64,000 nt of DNA from JBCCDY01 sp039030555 (GTDB taxonomy: Bacteria > Bacteroidota > Bacteroidia > Cytophagales > Cyclobacteriaceae), in the NCBI GenBank assembly GCA_039030555.1, contig JBCCDY010000006.1:186001-250000 (forward strand), read 5' to 3'. The notes beneath the pieces are model-generated. The model saw nothing but the letters and a program-made list of their open reading frames with translations, did no database searches and was not told where the DNA came from. Below, piece after piece: positions 43,501 to 51,935 of the stretch; the first letter of the stretch is position 1; each line of letters opens with the position of its first letter. Both the position numbers and the translations under genes were made by a program.

Positions 43501-44527
43501 CATTATCAAATGCCGCAGGATAAAACGTTAATTCAGCATTGGTATTCCCGGCGGCAGCAACTACTACGGCATCTTGTTCAAGAACAGCATAATTGATCAT
43601 ATCCTGTCCAAACTGGAAAAACTGTCCGGCAACGCCCCAGGATAAGTTGATTACATCCGCTCCCAGATCAGCCGCAATCTTAATCCCTTCGTAGCCCATG
43701 TTAAAAAAATCACCATCAGAAGTAAATACTTTGATGATCATCAATTTTGAATTGTAACCAACTCCTGCTATCCCTACACCATTATCGGTGGAGGCTGATG
43801 ATATTCCTGTAACCTGTGTTCCGTGCGAATCTCCCGCGGCAAATACATTATTATCATCGTCAGCAAGATCATACCCAATAATATTATCTATGAAGCCATC
43901 CCCATCATCATCAATTCCATTGTCAGGAATTTCATCCTCATTAATACTGAAGTTCCCCGATATATCTTCGTGGTTTGGGTCAGTACCTGAATCAAGAATT
44001 GCAATTACAACTGATTCATCACCCTGTGTAATATCCCATGCCTGATAAGCCTGAATAATTTGAAGGTAATCCTGCTGAAATGTTCCAAGATTAGGATCTG
44101 CGAATGGATCATTTGGTACGTCAAGCATTTTAGGCAAAAAGTAAGGCTCTGCATATTCTACCTCATCAATCAGGGAAAGTTCATTGATCGCACTCTGCAA
44201 ATCCTCTCCTTTGCCGATTTTTACTTTATAGATTCGATCAATTCCAATTTCCGAATTATTAGAGACTCTTAAACCCAATCCGGACGGAGGATCTTCAAAC
44301 ATTTTTACACAACTAGACCCCTCTAAATCAGAAGTCAAATTTTGAGCAAGTTGGTCCGGGCTCAGAGATCTACCTGAAGCGGATGGATTAGCTTTCTTCA
44401 GTTTTAAGATTATTGTCTCAGGATCGTATAGAGATTGATCATTGGGCAGGACGTACTGGGCCAAACCTTCAGTTTGAGTACCGAAGAAAATCAGCATCAG
44501 AAATAATATGAATTTATTTAGATTCAA
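40550..44527 (-). CDS. Large S8 serine peptidase with PKD domain and T9SS type A sorting domain
   Basis: The frame is open from an ATG at 44596, but the best signal peptide (MNLNKFILFLMLIFFG...LAQ) begins at the TTG at 44527, which I prefer. In numbering from 44596, the subtilisin domain has Asp202 (AILDSGTDPNH), His258 (DSHGTQ), oxyanion Asn351 and Ser413 (GTSFASPMVAG), with an Asp-rich DDDGDGF loop (calcium-like) at 229-235. Long beta domains follow, including a PKD (EWDWDFGNGFTSQ). The end (LSIYPNPVQDFLTVKG) is a type A T9SS sorting tail. It should act outside the cell on proteins; the targets are unknown. Confidence 0.9.
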   Translation of the reverse strand: MNLNKFILFLMLIFFGTQTEGLAQYVLPNDQSLYDPETIILKLKKANPSASGRSLSPDQLAQNLTSDLEGSSCVKMFEDPPSGLGLRVSNNSEIGIDRIYKVKIGKGEDLQSAINELSLIDEVEYAEPYFLPKMLDVPNDPFADPNLGTFQQDYLQIIQAYQAWDITQGDESVVIAILDSGTDPNHEDISGNFSINEDEIPDNGIDDDGDGFIDNIIGYDLADDDNNVFAAGDSHGTQVTGISSASTDNGVGIAGVGYNSKLMIIKVFTSDGDFFNMGYEGIKIAADLGADVINLSWGVAGQFFQFGQDMINYAVLEQDAVVVAAAGNTNAELTFYPAAFDNVLSVAASTPADLKTSFSTYSTTVDLIAPGLSEFTTDNSNNYRNAQGTSFASPMVAGVAALVKAVRPDLNAVQIMEQVRVSADDIYSLGNNQLFFERLGFGRLNAFRAVSDNTLKSVRFDSLDIQGSFGDLFFNGDTLDVTLHLTNHLSSTENLVVDISSESEFVQVLDEALSIGSLGTLNSFSNSEPIRLYLDSSTPPEEDILIRVGYQDNNYSDYQYFSIKTAPGTLEIINPRIETSVNSVSQLGVGGGSNFLFDGDDVLESSGFILAKSSDTVSSSAINNFQFSSFDQSFEVINSLSIDQNDFDETAFVSVFDDSNDAIPLGVSVSQKARFFNQDAFQNILIFEYGIQNNSDEHLDSVFAGFFSDWVLSNNADQAFWNPEREYGYVSSTENNRIMGLAAFSLQEKSYFAIDKLDLNGNVADLTSSFLDENKFEFLSNGISKTNAGLNEGNDVAHLVGTQLPNLAPGEETKVAFAIFGANSLEELNEAFDNASTLLIPEADFSITPDTLFLGDDPSNKIEFRDESSSAIEWDWDFGNGFTSQLQNPIISFTEPGIYNVKLIITSVIGFVDSVSKPIAVVVRPEQPIFLETEFEACINTSLGIEATNTSSIRVYPNSALINPIFQGALFNTGILRSDIDYFIVNVEDQIESLPVKIIVDVEDPGLEFIAFPDTSDLSSSTLVRINNLSPNIDQTTLLVEGENFGSISDLTYEYQGLSEINIELSGETSNGCRDTLRQTITIETSNTPGIEQINACPDDLITIRPSNGTFFNFYSDADGEALLGKGSALEVIATAELTVFVSGNDLFGESDLVEVPISVDDLVAGLEFSTNPLSLNSSNSVVLQNTSEAADSSFWFFNGVLLRNSSDTTLAFNTPGTFSYGVMAFRGESCVDTAFQTLVVDLITSANEIIESRLSIYPNPVQDFLTVKGVDQPSYGIFDLAGKEFPVITNSENQIDVSALNGGLYILEVVEQGQTARLRFIKEL

Positions 44528-44668
44528 TAAAATAATTTCAAGTGATAAATATACGATTCTTAAGACACATTGTTTAGTCATAGAAACTACATACAATGTG
44601 GATTCATTTTTTCAAAGGAAGAATTTTTAAAAGTATATTGTCGAAAATAAACAACAAGCCAGATTGAT

Positions 44669-46333
44669 ATGAGTTTTTACGACAAGCATAGCGCTATTAT
44701 AAACAAGGCCATTAAGGCTATTCATGAGCGAACTTTTTATGCTCAGTATCCTGAACATCCATCTCCCAAAATCTATGGGGAAGAAGCAGATAAAAACGGT
44801 AGAGAGCGATTCCAGGCTTCTATGGGCAAAAAATTCGAAGAAATGGATATTGATACCAGTGAATGGGTAGGTGTTGAAGAATCCCCATATCTTCAAAAAG
44901 AACTAGGAATTGAGTACCCTAAAGTAAGCTCTAAAGAATTAATCGAAAGAGCAGAAGGTGGGTTTCATCAGTGGAGAAAAGTTTCGGCAAAAGAGAGAGC
45001 CGGGATCCTGGTAGAATCGTTGGAAAGATTGAAAGATCGATTCTTTGAAATTGCTTATGCTACCATGCATACCACTGGACAAGGTTATATGATGGCTTTT
45101 CAAGCATCAGGACCCCATGCAGCAGATAGAGCTTTAGAAGCAATTGCTATGGGCTATGAAGAGCTTGGCAGGTTCCCAAATGAGGTTAAATGGGATAAGC
45201 CTATGGGCAAGTACAATTTAGTTTTGGATAAGGAGTGGAGGGCAGTCGCCAAAGGAATTGGACTTGTGATCGGCTGCTCAACTTTTCCAACCTGGAATTC
45301 TGTTCCGGGACTATATGCAGATTTAATTACCGGAAACAGTGCGATTATGAAACCTCATCCGGGAGCTGTTCTACCCATCGCTATCGTAGTTGCAGAAATC
45401 AGAAACGTTCTAAAAGAAGCAGGCTTAAACCCCGATATCTGTCAACTAGCTGTAGATACTTATGATAATCTTATCACTAAAGAATTAGCCGAACACTCAT
45501 CTGTTAAGCTAATAGACTTCACTGGGAACTCTGAATTTGGTTCATACCTGGAGGGGCTTCCGAATAAAGCCGTATTTACAGAGAAAACGGGAGTTAATAG
45601 TGTGATTATCGATTCAACAGACAAGCTTGATAAGGCTTTGGCCAATATTGCCTTTTCTGTATCGCTGTACTCCGGTCAAATGTGTACTGCCCCACAAAAT
45701 ATTTTTGTACCAGAGTCAGGCGTAAAAACTGCTGAAGGAGTTGTTCCTTTCGATGAGGTTGCGGTAAAATTTGCAGAGCAGATTACGGCACTGGTCGATA
45801 ATCCGAAAGCTGGTCCTTTTGTGCTGGGTAGCATCCAGAATAAAGCAACCTGCGATCGTGTTGAGAATAAAGGTGGTCTTAGTGGCAAAGTTTGGTTGGA
45901 GTCAAAATCTATTGATAATCCTATGTTTAAGGATGCTAGAACGGCTTCTCCGGCTGTCATCGAAATAAGTTCTTCAGATAAAGAGGCTTATAGTAAAGAA
46001 CTCTTCGGCCCGATTGCTTTATTGATCAAAACAAAAAGTACAGAAGAATCTATTTCATTAGCCCGGGAGCTTGCCGAAACACATGGGGCAATTTCTTGTT
46101 CGGCGTATTCAAATGATCAGAATACTAAAGAAAAGATCATTGATGAGATGAGTCTTGCTGCTACTCCAGTCTCCTTTAATCTAACTGGCGGTATTTACGT
46201 AAATCAAAATGCTGGTTTTTCTGATTTCCATGTGTCTGGTGGTAATCCTGCTGGAAATGCATCTTTCACAAATCCTGAGTATGTCATTAAAAGGTTTAAT
46301 TGGGTTGGCTTTAGAGAGCCAGCTACGGCTTAA
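44669..46333 (+). CDS. paaN: PaaN-type aldehyde dehydrogenase family protein (phenylacetate degradation)
   Basis: The 554-residue protein has the aldehyde dehydrogenase fold with the catalytic Cys339 in YSGQMCTAPQNIFVP, an ELFGPIALL-like cofactor segment and the Glu in VFTEKTG. The long N-terminal region (IHERTFYAQYPEHPSPKIYGE) is typical of the PaaN branch that oxidises the ring-opened semialdehyde in the phenylacetyl-CoA pathway. No hydratase domain is fused here. No other paa gene is in the window, so the pathway assignment rests on family only. Confidence 0.85.
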   Translation: MSFYDKHSAIINKAIKAIHERTFYAQYPEHPSPKIYGEEADKNGRERFQASMGKKFEEMDIDTSEWVGVEESPYLQKELGIEYPKVSSKELIERAEGGFHQWRKVSAKERAGILVESLERLKDRFFEIAYATMHTTGQGYMMAFQASGPHAADRALEAIAMGYEELGRFPNEVKWDKPMGKYNLVLDKEWRAVAKGIGLVIGCSTFPTWNSVPGLYADLITGNSAIMKPHPGAVLPIAIVVAEIRNVLKEAGLNPDICQLAVDTYDNLITKELAEHSSVKLIDFTGNSEFGSYLEGLPNKAVFTEKTGVNSVIIDSTDKLDKALANIAFSVSLYSGQMCTAPQNIFVPESGVKTAEGVVPFDEVAVKFAEQITALVDNPKAGPFVLGSIQNKATCDRVENKGGLSGKVWLESKSIDNPMFKDARTASPAVIEISSSDKEAYSKELFGPIALLIKTKSTEESISLARELAETHGAISCSAYSNDQNTKEKIIDEMSLAATPVSFNLTGGIYVNQNAGFSDFHVSGGNPAGNASFTNPEYVIKRFNWVGFREPATA

Positions 46334-46343
46334 CAATTTCATT

Positions 46344-47123
46344 ATGAAACATCTGTTTTTTCTTATTATTCTAATATCAGTCTTTAGCTGTAGCAATAAA
46401 AAGAAAGAAAATAACGAAGCTGATACCGGAAATCTGGTGCCAGCTTCGGCACCAGATGCTTTCCTTGAAAAAGAACAAGGTTATATCCTGCCGGGTATGA
46501 ACCATGGCCTTATCCAATCTCCAATTAATATTGTAACTAAAAACCTGGATGAAGGCAGTCATGAAATAACCGTTCATTATAACAAAACCGAGAATAGGAA
46601 AGTAGCTAACCTGGGACATACCATACAGGTTAATTTTGATAATGACAGCTACATTGAATATAAAGGTAAACGTTATACTTTTCATCAGTTCCATTTTCAT
46701 ACCCCTTCTGAACATCACATTGATGGTTTAACATACCCAATGGAAATGCATATGGTTCATCAGGCAGAGGATAATGAAAGTCAATCGCATTATGTTGTGG
46801 TAGCTGCTTTATTTAAGGAAGGCGAAAGAAATGCCTTTATCGATGAATTTCTGAATTATATTCCCGAACAAGAGCAAGATAGTAATCCAAAAGAACAAAC
46901 CTTTATCGATGTTAACGACCTGATCCATTCACACTTTATCCATGGGTGTTATCATTACCAAGGCTCTCTAACAACTCCACCGTACACGGAATCTGTTCAT
47001 TGGGCGATTATGAAAAAGATCTATGAAGCCTCTCCTGAGCAAATTGAAAAGATTAATATGATTGAAGGTAATAATGCCAGACATATACAAGCCTTATATG
47101 GACGATCTGTTGAAGTCGATTAA
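46344..47123 (+). CDS. Alpha-type carbonic anhydrase lipoprotein
   Basis: The ATG at 46344, 10 bases after the paaN stop, opens a lipoprotein signal (MKHLFFLIILISVFSCSNK, lipid Cys16). The body shows the alpha-carbonic anhydrase signatures SPINI, FHQFHFHTPSEH with two zinc His, MEMHMVH with the third, and GSLTTPPYTESVHWAI with the conserved Thr. It interconverts CO2 and bicarbonate in the periplasm or at the outer membrane. The frame extends further upstream through paaN in another reading frame, which is not coding. Confidence 0.93.
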   Translation: MKHLFFLIILISVFSCSNKKKENNEADTGNLVPASAPDAFLEKEQGYILPGMNHGLIQSPINIVTKNLDEGSHEITVHYNKTENRKVANLGHTIQVNFDNDSYIEYKGKRYTFHQFHFHTPSEHHIDGLTYPMEMHMVHQAEDNESQSHYVVVAALFKEGERNAFIDEFLNYIPEQEQDSNPKEQTFIDVNDLIHSHFIHGCYHYQGSLTTPPYTESVHWAIMKKIYEASPEQIEKINMIEGNNARHIQALYGRSVEVD

Positions 47124-47143
47124 AATCAAAAAATGGCTAATGA

Positions 47144-47177
47144 ATCAATCTAAAGATCGTTGTAAGATTAGATTGAT
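47144..47177. repeat. Inverted repeat after the carbonic anhydrase gene
   Basis: Perfect 10-bp arms ATCAATCTAA / TTAGATTGAT are separated by 14 bases. No T-tract follows directly, so it is either a weak terminator for the paaN-carbonic anhydrase unit or a binding site before the sensor kinase gene at 47240. Confidence 0.5.
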
Positions 47178-47239
47178 GTTTAAATAAAATATTAGGAAAT
47201 AAATGCCTTGTTTTATGCCGATGATGAAAAAACGGATAA

Positions 47240-49096
47240 GTGAGTTCTAAAACATTCGATATCAATCTGCATAGCATCAAATCGAGGCTAATATTGGCAG
47301 TTTGCTTCTTGGCTATCATCGTCACTTCCTTATTTCTAGTCTATTTCAAATACAATAAAAAAACGGATCAGATTCGGGAAAAAGAGGATATTGTACAGAG
47401 TCTCCTACGCACATCCCTTCTCCTAACACAAAATGATGGTGAATTCTTTAACCTTGAAATAAAGAATGCTGAATTCCATCAACTCGTCAGAAGCTCTTAC
47501 CTCGACGAACATGATAGCCTTATCCAGGAGTCTTATGAACTCATTGAAAGACTATCATTAAGCGAAGAAACCCAAAATGGAAGTGATCAAGATTCTCCAT
47601 TAAAAAATATAAGCTCACAACTGACTAAATACGAAAGTTCCTTCCAAAATCTTCTGATCCTGGTTCTTATAAGGGGATTTGAAGATTATGGGCTGGAAGG
47701 AAGCATGAGGCACCATGCCCATAAGATTGAATTAAACCATTCATCAGAAATAGCACATTCCAACGTCCTGATGTTAAGGCGCCACGAAAAGGATTATTTG
47801 CTACGTGGAGATAGTCTTTATGTCGCTTTACTTAATGATCTTACCTCAGAAATTATTTCTGGCTTAAAGCCAGATGAGAAAAATAAAGAAGCTATCGAGC
47901 TCCTGAATGAATACAGGGACACATTTAATGAATTAGTCGGTACCGTAAACGAAATGGGAAGAGCGTCCAATGAAGGCTTATACGGTCAGTTATTCGCCAT
48001 AAAAAAAGGCTATTTCGAGCAGCTGAACAATTACGAATCGCAGCTTCTTGATCAAACTCAAACAGAGCTTTCCAGGGTATCAATTGTCTACAATTTTATA
48101 CTGGGTAGTCTTGTAACCCTGTGTTTTCTCTTTCTCATATATTTAAGTTATAGAATTACGAAGCCTATTAATAGACTTTCTCTATTCATGGAATCGGTAA
48201 AGACCAAAAAATACGAGAATGCAGAAATTATCAAACCCAATTCCAGAATCAGCGAGATAAAGAATTTATACACTTCATTCGAACATTTGCTACAGAGAAC
48301 ACGTCATCAAATTGAAGAGATTGAAGAAAAATCGATTTTGCTGGAAAAGCAAAATTCCAATCTCAAAGTTCTCAACGAAGAGTTAGATCGCTTTTTGTAT
48401 AGCGCTGCTCATGATCTCCGATCACCTCTTACTTCCATACTTGGTTTAATAGATATAACCAGAAAGGATATGAGGGGCACAGAGTGTATGCTTTATCTCG
48501 ATATGATGGAGAAAAGCGTGAAAAAGCTGGAATTGTATATTCAGGACGTAGTGAATTATGCCAAGAATAAAAACTTGGACCTTACAGCCTCCAAGGTAGA
48601 TTTAAAACCCTTTATAGAAGAGCTTTTAGAGGAGTTTGAGTTCATTAGGGGAACTGAGAGCATAGAGCGAAGCGTATATTTCGAAATTAATACGGCAGAA
48701 GCTTATACAGATGTCAAAAGACTGAAAATTATCCTCTTTAACCTAATTTCAAATGCCTTCCGGTATGCAGACCATGAAAAACCAAATCCTTTCGTCCATA
48801 TCATTATAATCTGCAACAAGGATCTTATCTCTATTAAAGTCAAAGATAACGGGCTGGGTATAAGTAATGAATATTTGGTTGATATCTTCAATATGTTTTT
48901 TAGAGCTTCTGAAGCATCTCAAGGTTCCGGATTAGGGCTTTATATTGTAAAAGGAACACTTAAGAAGATGAATGGTGATATTGACGTGCACTCTATTGAA
49001 GGAGAAGGGACAGAGTTTACCATAAGAATTCCCAACATGATTCGGGAAGTCGAAGAAATTGAAACAAGGGCAAGAAAGTTTCTCCCAACCTTGTAA
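47240..49096 (+). CDS. Sensor histidine kinase
   Basis: A 618-residue membrane kinase with a GTG start. Spans at about 15-36 and 283-303 bracket a helical sensor domain of about 245 residues that contains NVLMLRRHEKDYLLRGD, a motif typical of helical bimodular ligand sensors. A HAMP-like linker and coiled coil follow, then the phospho-acceptor His391 (AAHDLRSPLTS), and the ATPase with NLISNAFRY, VKDNGLGI and GSGLGLYIVK. No response regulator gene lies nearby, so it is an orphan. Ligand unknown. Confidence 0.9.
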   Translation: MSSKTFDINLHSIKSRLILAVCFLAIIVTSLFLVYFKYNKKTDQIREKEDIVQSLLRTSLLLTQNDGEFFNLEIKNAEFHQLVRSSYLDEHDSLIQESYELIERLSLSEETQNGSDQDSPLKNISSQLTKYESSFQNLLILVLIRGFEDYGLEGSMRHHAHKIELNHSSEIAHSNVLMLRRHEKDYLLRGDSLYVALLNDLTSEIISGLKPDEKNKEAIELLNEYRDTFNELVGTVNEMGRASNEGLYGQLFAIKKGYFEQLNNYESQLLDQTQTELSRVSIVYNFILGSLVTLCFLFLIYLSYRITKPINRLSLFMESVKTKKYENAEIIKPNSRISEIKNLYTSFEHLLQRTRHQIEEIEEKSILLEKQNSNLKVLNEELDRFLYSAAHDLRSPLTSILGLIDITRKDMRGTECMLYLDMMEKSVKKLELYIQDVVNYAKNKNLDLTASKVDLKPFIEELLEEFEFIRGTESIERSVYFEINTAEAYTDVKRLKIILFNLISNAFRYADHEKPNPFVHIIIICNKDLISIKVKDNGLGISNEYLVDIFNMFFRASEASQGSGLGLYIVKGTLKKMNGDIDVHSIEGEGTEFTIRIPNMIREVEEIETRARKFLPTL

Positions 49097-49157
49097 TTCA
49101 GTCATTTGACAAGTAAATTAAAATAAACTTGATACACTCATATTCGTTTATCATTTT

Positions 49158-49517
49158 ATGAAAAGTCTACTTCTAATCTTAGTAACAGTATTTATATCAA
49201 ATATTACTTTAAGCCAGGTTCGTTATAGTTTTATAACGAATCAAAAGTCTCTAGAAGAGAAAGAATATGATTTTAAGTGGTTAGATAAAGTCAATTATTC
49301 CGATGGTGTTTTTAAAAGCGAGTCCTTGAAGCTCACTCCTTCCTCGAATAATCTGAATAGGAGTCGTAATTTTAGTGTTACGAGACAGAACTGGGTTGGA
49401 CAAACTCAAAAGAACGTTTATTATCTCAACAAGATACCTATTGAAAGCACATACGAGTTCAACACTCAAGGTGATTTTGTAGGCTCTTCTTTCGAAATCA
49501 AATTAGATAAGAGATAG
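49158..49517 (+). CDS. Small secreted hypothetical protein
   Basis: The 119-residue product has a signal peptide (MKSLLLILVTVFISNITLSQ) and a short beta-rich, basic mature part (WVGQTQKNVYYLN, GSSFEIKLDKR). I do not recognise it. Its stop is only 2 bases from the end of the convergent gamma-glutamyltransferase gene. Confidence 0.7.
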   Translation: MKSLLLILVTVFISNITLSQVRYSFITNQKSLEEKEYDFKWLDKVNYSDGVFKSESLKLTPSSNNLNRSRNFSVTRQNWVGQTQKNVYYLNKIPIESTYEFNTQGDFVGSSFEIKLDKR

Positions 49518-49519
49518 GT

Positions 49520-51229
49520 TTAAAAACCCAAGGCTTTTCCATCGCTTCTGGTATAATCAGCTGCTCCTTCTAGTTTGCCATCTGGCAAAACCAAAATACA
49601 ATCTAATCTTCCGATTTGATCCCAGTAATGCAGTTCATGGCCTAACGTAATAAGCCTTTCAGCTGTCTTTTCAGAGATCGCTCCTTTTTCAATGTAGATT
49701 TTATCGGGTAACCATTGATGGTGTACCTTCTTCGCATTTACCGCTTGCTGCATGGTCATTTGAAAATCGATCACATTAACAATAGCTTGATAAACACTGG
49801 TGATTATAGTCGAGCCTCCTGGTGTTCCTACCACCATAAAAAGTTCACTATCTTTTTCAACTATGGTCGGTGTCATAGAACTGAGCATTCTTTTACCACT
49901 TTTAATAGAATTGGCCTCTCCGCCTACAAGCCCATAAGCATTCGGCACACCAGGTTTCAAACTGAAATCATCCATTTCATTGTTCATAAAGAAGCCACTT
50001 TCTTTGGTCACTACTTTTGATCCGTAATTCCCATTTAAAGTAGTAGTTACTGCTATGGCATTTCTTTTTGAATCCACTATGGAAAAATGGGTTGTCTCAT
50101 GGCTTTCAATAGCCAGCACTTCCCCCTCTTTAATTTGGCTGGAAGGTGTTTTTGATTCAAGGCTTATGTCACTAAATCTGGAATCGTTATAGTTAAAACT
50201 TATCAGATCATCTTGCGGGATATCTTCGTAATCAGGGTCTCCCAAAAAAGTAGCCCTATCGGCGTATACCCTACGCTCTATTTCCGTCATTAGGTGTATA
50301 TGGGCAGCAGAATTATGTACCAACTTTGAAAAATCAAACTTCTCTGTCCCTTGAAGTAGTTGTGCTAAAGCTATACCTCCACTCGATGGTGGTGGCATAG
50401 AAATAATATTGTATCCTTTGAAATTACCTGTTATTGGCGCTCTCCACTCACTTCTATAATTAGAAAGGTCTTCCAGTGAAACTATACCCCCCGATAACCC
50501 TAAAGTATTAACAATATCTTCGGCCACCCAGCCAGAATAGAACCCGGCCCTTTTTTTATCTCTTACTTCCTGAAGTGTTTTTGCAATCTTTTTCTGGAAT
50601 AGTGTATCTCTAGCTTCCCAGAGTGATTCAGAAACGAATGGTATTTCGTACGAATTATTCTCGACAAATTCTTTTTTATACTTATTCAAGCTGGAAGCTT
50701 CTTTTTCTGTTAATACGATACCCCTTTCTGCCAAGTCAATAGCAGGCTGAATCAGTTCTTCGAAGCGGAGCGTTCCGTATTGGTCATATAATTCAATCAT
50801 ACCTTCTACCGAGCCCGGAACGCCTGAGGCAAGGCCTCCATAAAGACTTAATCCATCAATAACACTTCCGTTCTCATCCAGATACATATCACGGTCTGCA
50901 CCTATTGCGGCTTTTTCTCTGAAATCTAAAGTATTGTTTTCTCCTTCTTTGGTTCGAAGCACTGCAAATCCACCGCCTCCAAGGTTTCCTGCCCGGGGGT
51001 AAACTACGGCTAATGCAAAGTTTACAGCTATGGCTGCATCGAAAGCATTTCCACCAGCTTTCATAACTTCTACTCCTACTTTTGTAGCCAGAGGATGAGC
51101 TGAAACTACCATCACAGAATCTTCTACGACACCTTGTTCCTTTTGTGGGAGCTCTCTTTCAACTTCCGGTTTTTGATCGCAGGAAAAAAAGAGGAATAAC
51201 AATACGGCTGGCAGGATAATTTTTCTCAA
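49520..51229 (-). CDS. ggt: Gamma-glutamyltransferase
   Basis: The 569-residue enzyme has a signal sequence with a lipobox-like LFLFFSCDQ (Cys about 17). Family motifs are the N-terminal VVSAHPLATKVGVEVMKAGGNAFDAAIAV and GNLGGGGFAV, PPPSSGGIALAQLL, and the autoprocessing/catalytic Thr in ETTHFSIVD, where the chain is cut into large and small subunits. It cleaves glutathione and other gamma-glutamyl compounds in the periplasm. GMRMLSSMTPT-like KRMLSSMTPT and the GTPGGSTI segment complete the substrate pocket. Length is typical. Confidence 0.95.
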   Translation of the reverse strand: MRKIILPAVLLFLFFSCDQKPEVERELPQKEQGVVEDSVMVVSAHPLATKVGVEVMKAGGNAFDAAIAVNFALAVVYPRAGNLGGGGFAVLRTKEGENNTLDFREKAAIGADRDMYLDENGSVIDGLSLYGGLASGVPGSVEGMIELYDQYGTLRFEELIQPAIDLAERGIVLTEKEASSLNKYKKEFVENNSYEIPFVSESLWEARDTLFQKKIAKTLQEVRDKKRAGFYSGWVAEDIVNTLGLSGGIVSLEDLSNYRSEWRAPITGNFKGYNIISMPPPSSGGIALAQLLQGTEKFDFSKLVHNSAAHIHLMTEIERRVYADRATFLGDPDYEDIPQDDLISFNYNDSRFSDISLESKTPSSQIKEGEVLAIESHETTHFSIVDSKRNAIAVTTTLNGNYGSKVVTKESGFFMNNEMDDFSLKPGVPNAYGLVGGEANSIKSGKRMLSSMTPTIVEKDSELFMVVGTPGGSTIITSVYQAIVNVIDFQMTMQQAVNAKKVHHQWLPDKIYIEKGAISEKTAERLITLGHELHYWDQIGRLDCILVLPDGKLEGAADYTRSDGKALGF

Positions 51230-51241
51230 TTCCGAGTAAAT

Positions 51242-51436
51242 TTAGATTGGTAGATAGCTGATTCCAAAATGATTGAGTAAATCGAATAGCTCGAAAAATA
51301 GTGAAAGTCCCCCGTTTTCCCAGTACATTTTGTAAAAGCGGAAAATAATATCCGGATTCTGTAACGGAGCAAGAATAAATGCAACCAACAGATATACGGC
51401 TTCAGAAGCCCTGGTGATTTTGGATAAAAGTAGCAT
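51242..51436 (-). CDS. Possible small membrane protein upstream of ggt (uncertain)
   Basis: An open frame on the minus strand from an ATG at 51436 gives 64 residues with a hydrophobic segment (SEAVYLLVAFILAPL) and an aromatic-rich tail (DIIFRFYKMYWENGG), ending 12 bases before ggt. It overlaps the 5' end of the divergent sigma-factor gene if that gene starts at 51414, but much less if it starts later. Composition looks protein-like, but this could equally be a chance frame. No homologue is known to me. Confidence 0.25.
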   Translation of the reverse strand: MLLLSKITRASEAVYLLVAFILAPLQNPDIIFRFYKMYWENGGLSLFFELFDLLNHFGISYLPI

Positions 51437-51935
51437 AAAAAAGGAGTTCACGGAAAAAGTAATGGATGTACAGGGCATCATACATAAGGTATGTCGTATC
51501 TATTGCGATGAGGAGGAACAGCGTAAAGATCTTTTTCAGGAAATATTAATTCACCTTTGGAAAGCTTATCCGGGATTCAAAGGTGAGTCAAAATTTTCTA
51601 CATGGATATACAGAATCAGCCTGAATGTTGTTTTTCAACATTTCCGAAAACAGAAAAGAAAGCCTGTAGAAGAGACATTATCTGATGAACACGAGAGAAT
51701 TACCGAACAAAACGACAGACCACTACACAATGATGAAGTCAAGATACTTCATCACGCAATCGGGCGACTTAATGATATTGAAAAGGCTATCGTAATGCTA
51801 TATCTGGAAGAGAAAGGATATGAAGAGATAGCTGAAATAACAGGTATTACCCGCAATTACGTCAGGGTAAGAATGAACAGAATTAAGATAAAACTTGGAA
51901 AACTTATGAAACCCTTAGCAAATGGAGCTCATTGA
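51414..51935 (+). CDS. ECF-type RNA polymerase sigma factor
   Basis: The 173-residue protein has sigma region 2 (QRKDLFQEILIHLWKAYPGFKGESKFSTWIYRISLN) and region 4 (LNDIEKAIVMLYLEEKGYEEIAEITGITRNYVRVRMNRIKIKL) and nothing in between except a short linker, the ECF layout. The start could be the GTG at 51414 or the TTG at 51420, which gives the length seen in relatives; an ATG at 51462 would cut region 2 short. The next gene overlaps by 14 bases and encodes a membrane protein, probably its modulator. Confidence 0.92.
   Translation: MILDKSSIKKEFTEKVMDVQGIIHKVCRIYCDEEEQRKDLFQEILIHLWKAYPGFKGESKFSTWIYRISLNVVFQHFRKQKRKPVEETLSDEHERITEQNDRPLHNDEVKILHHAIGRLNDIEKAIVMLYLEEKGYEEIAEITGITRNYVRVRMNRIKIKLGKLMKPLANGAH

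Noticed and set aside
46209..46343. Upstream extension of the carbonic anhydrase frame
   Set aside because: It lies within paaN coding sequence in another frame; the lipoprotein signal starting at 46344 fixes the true start.
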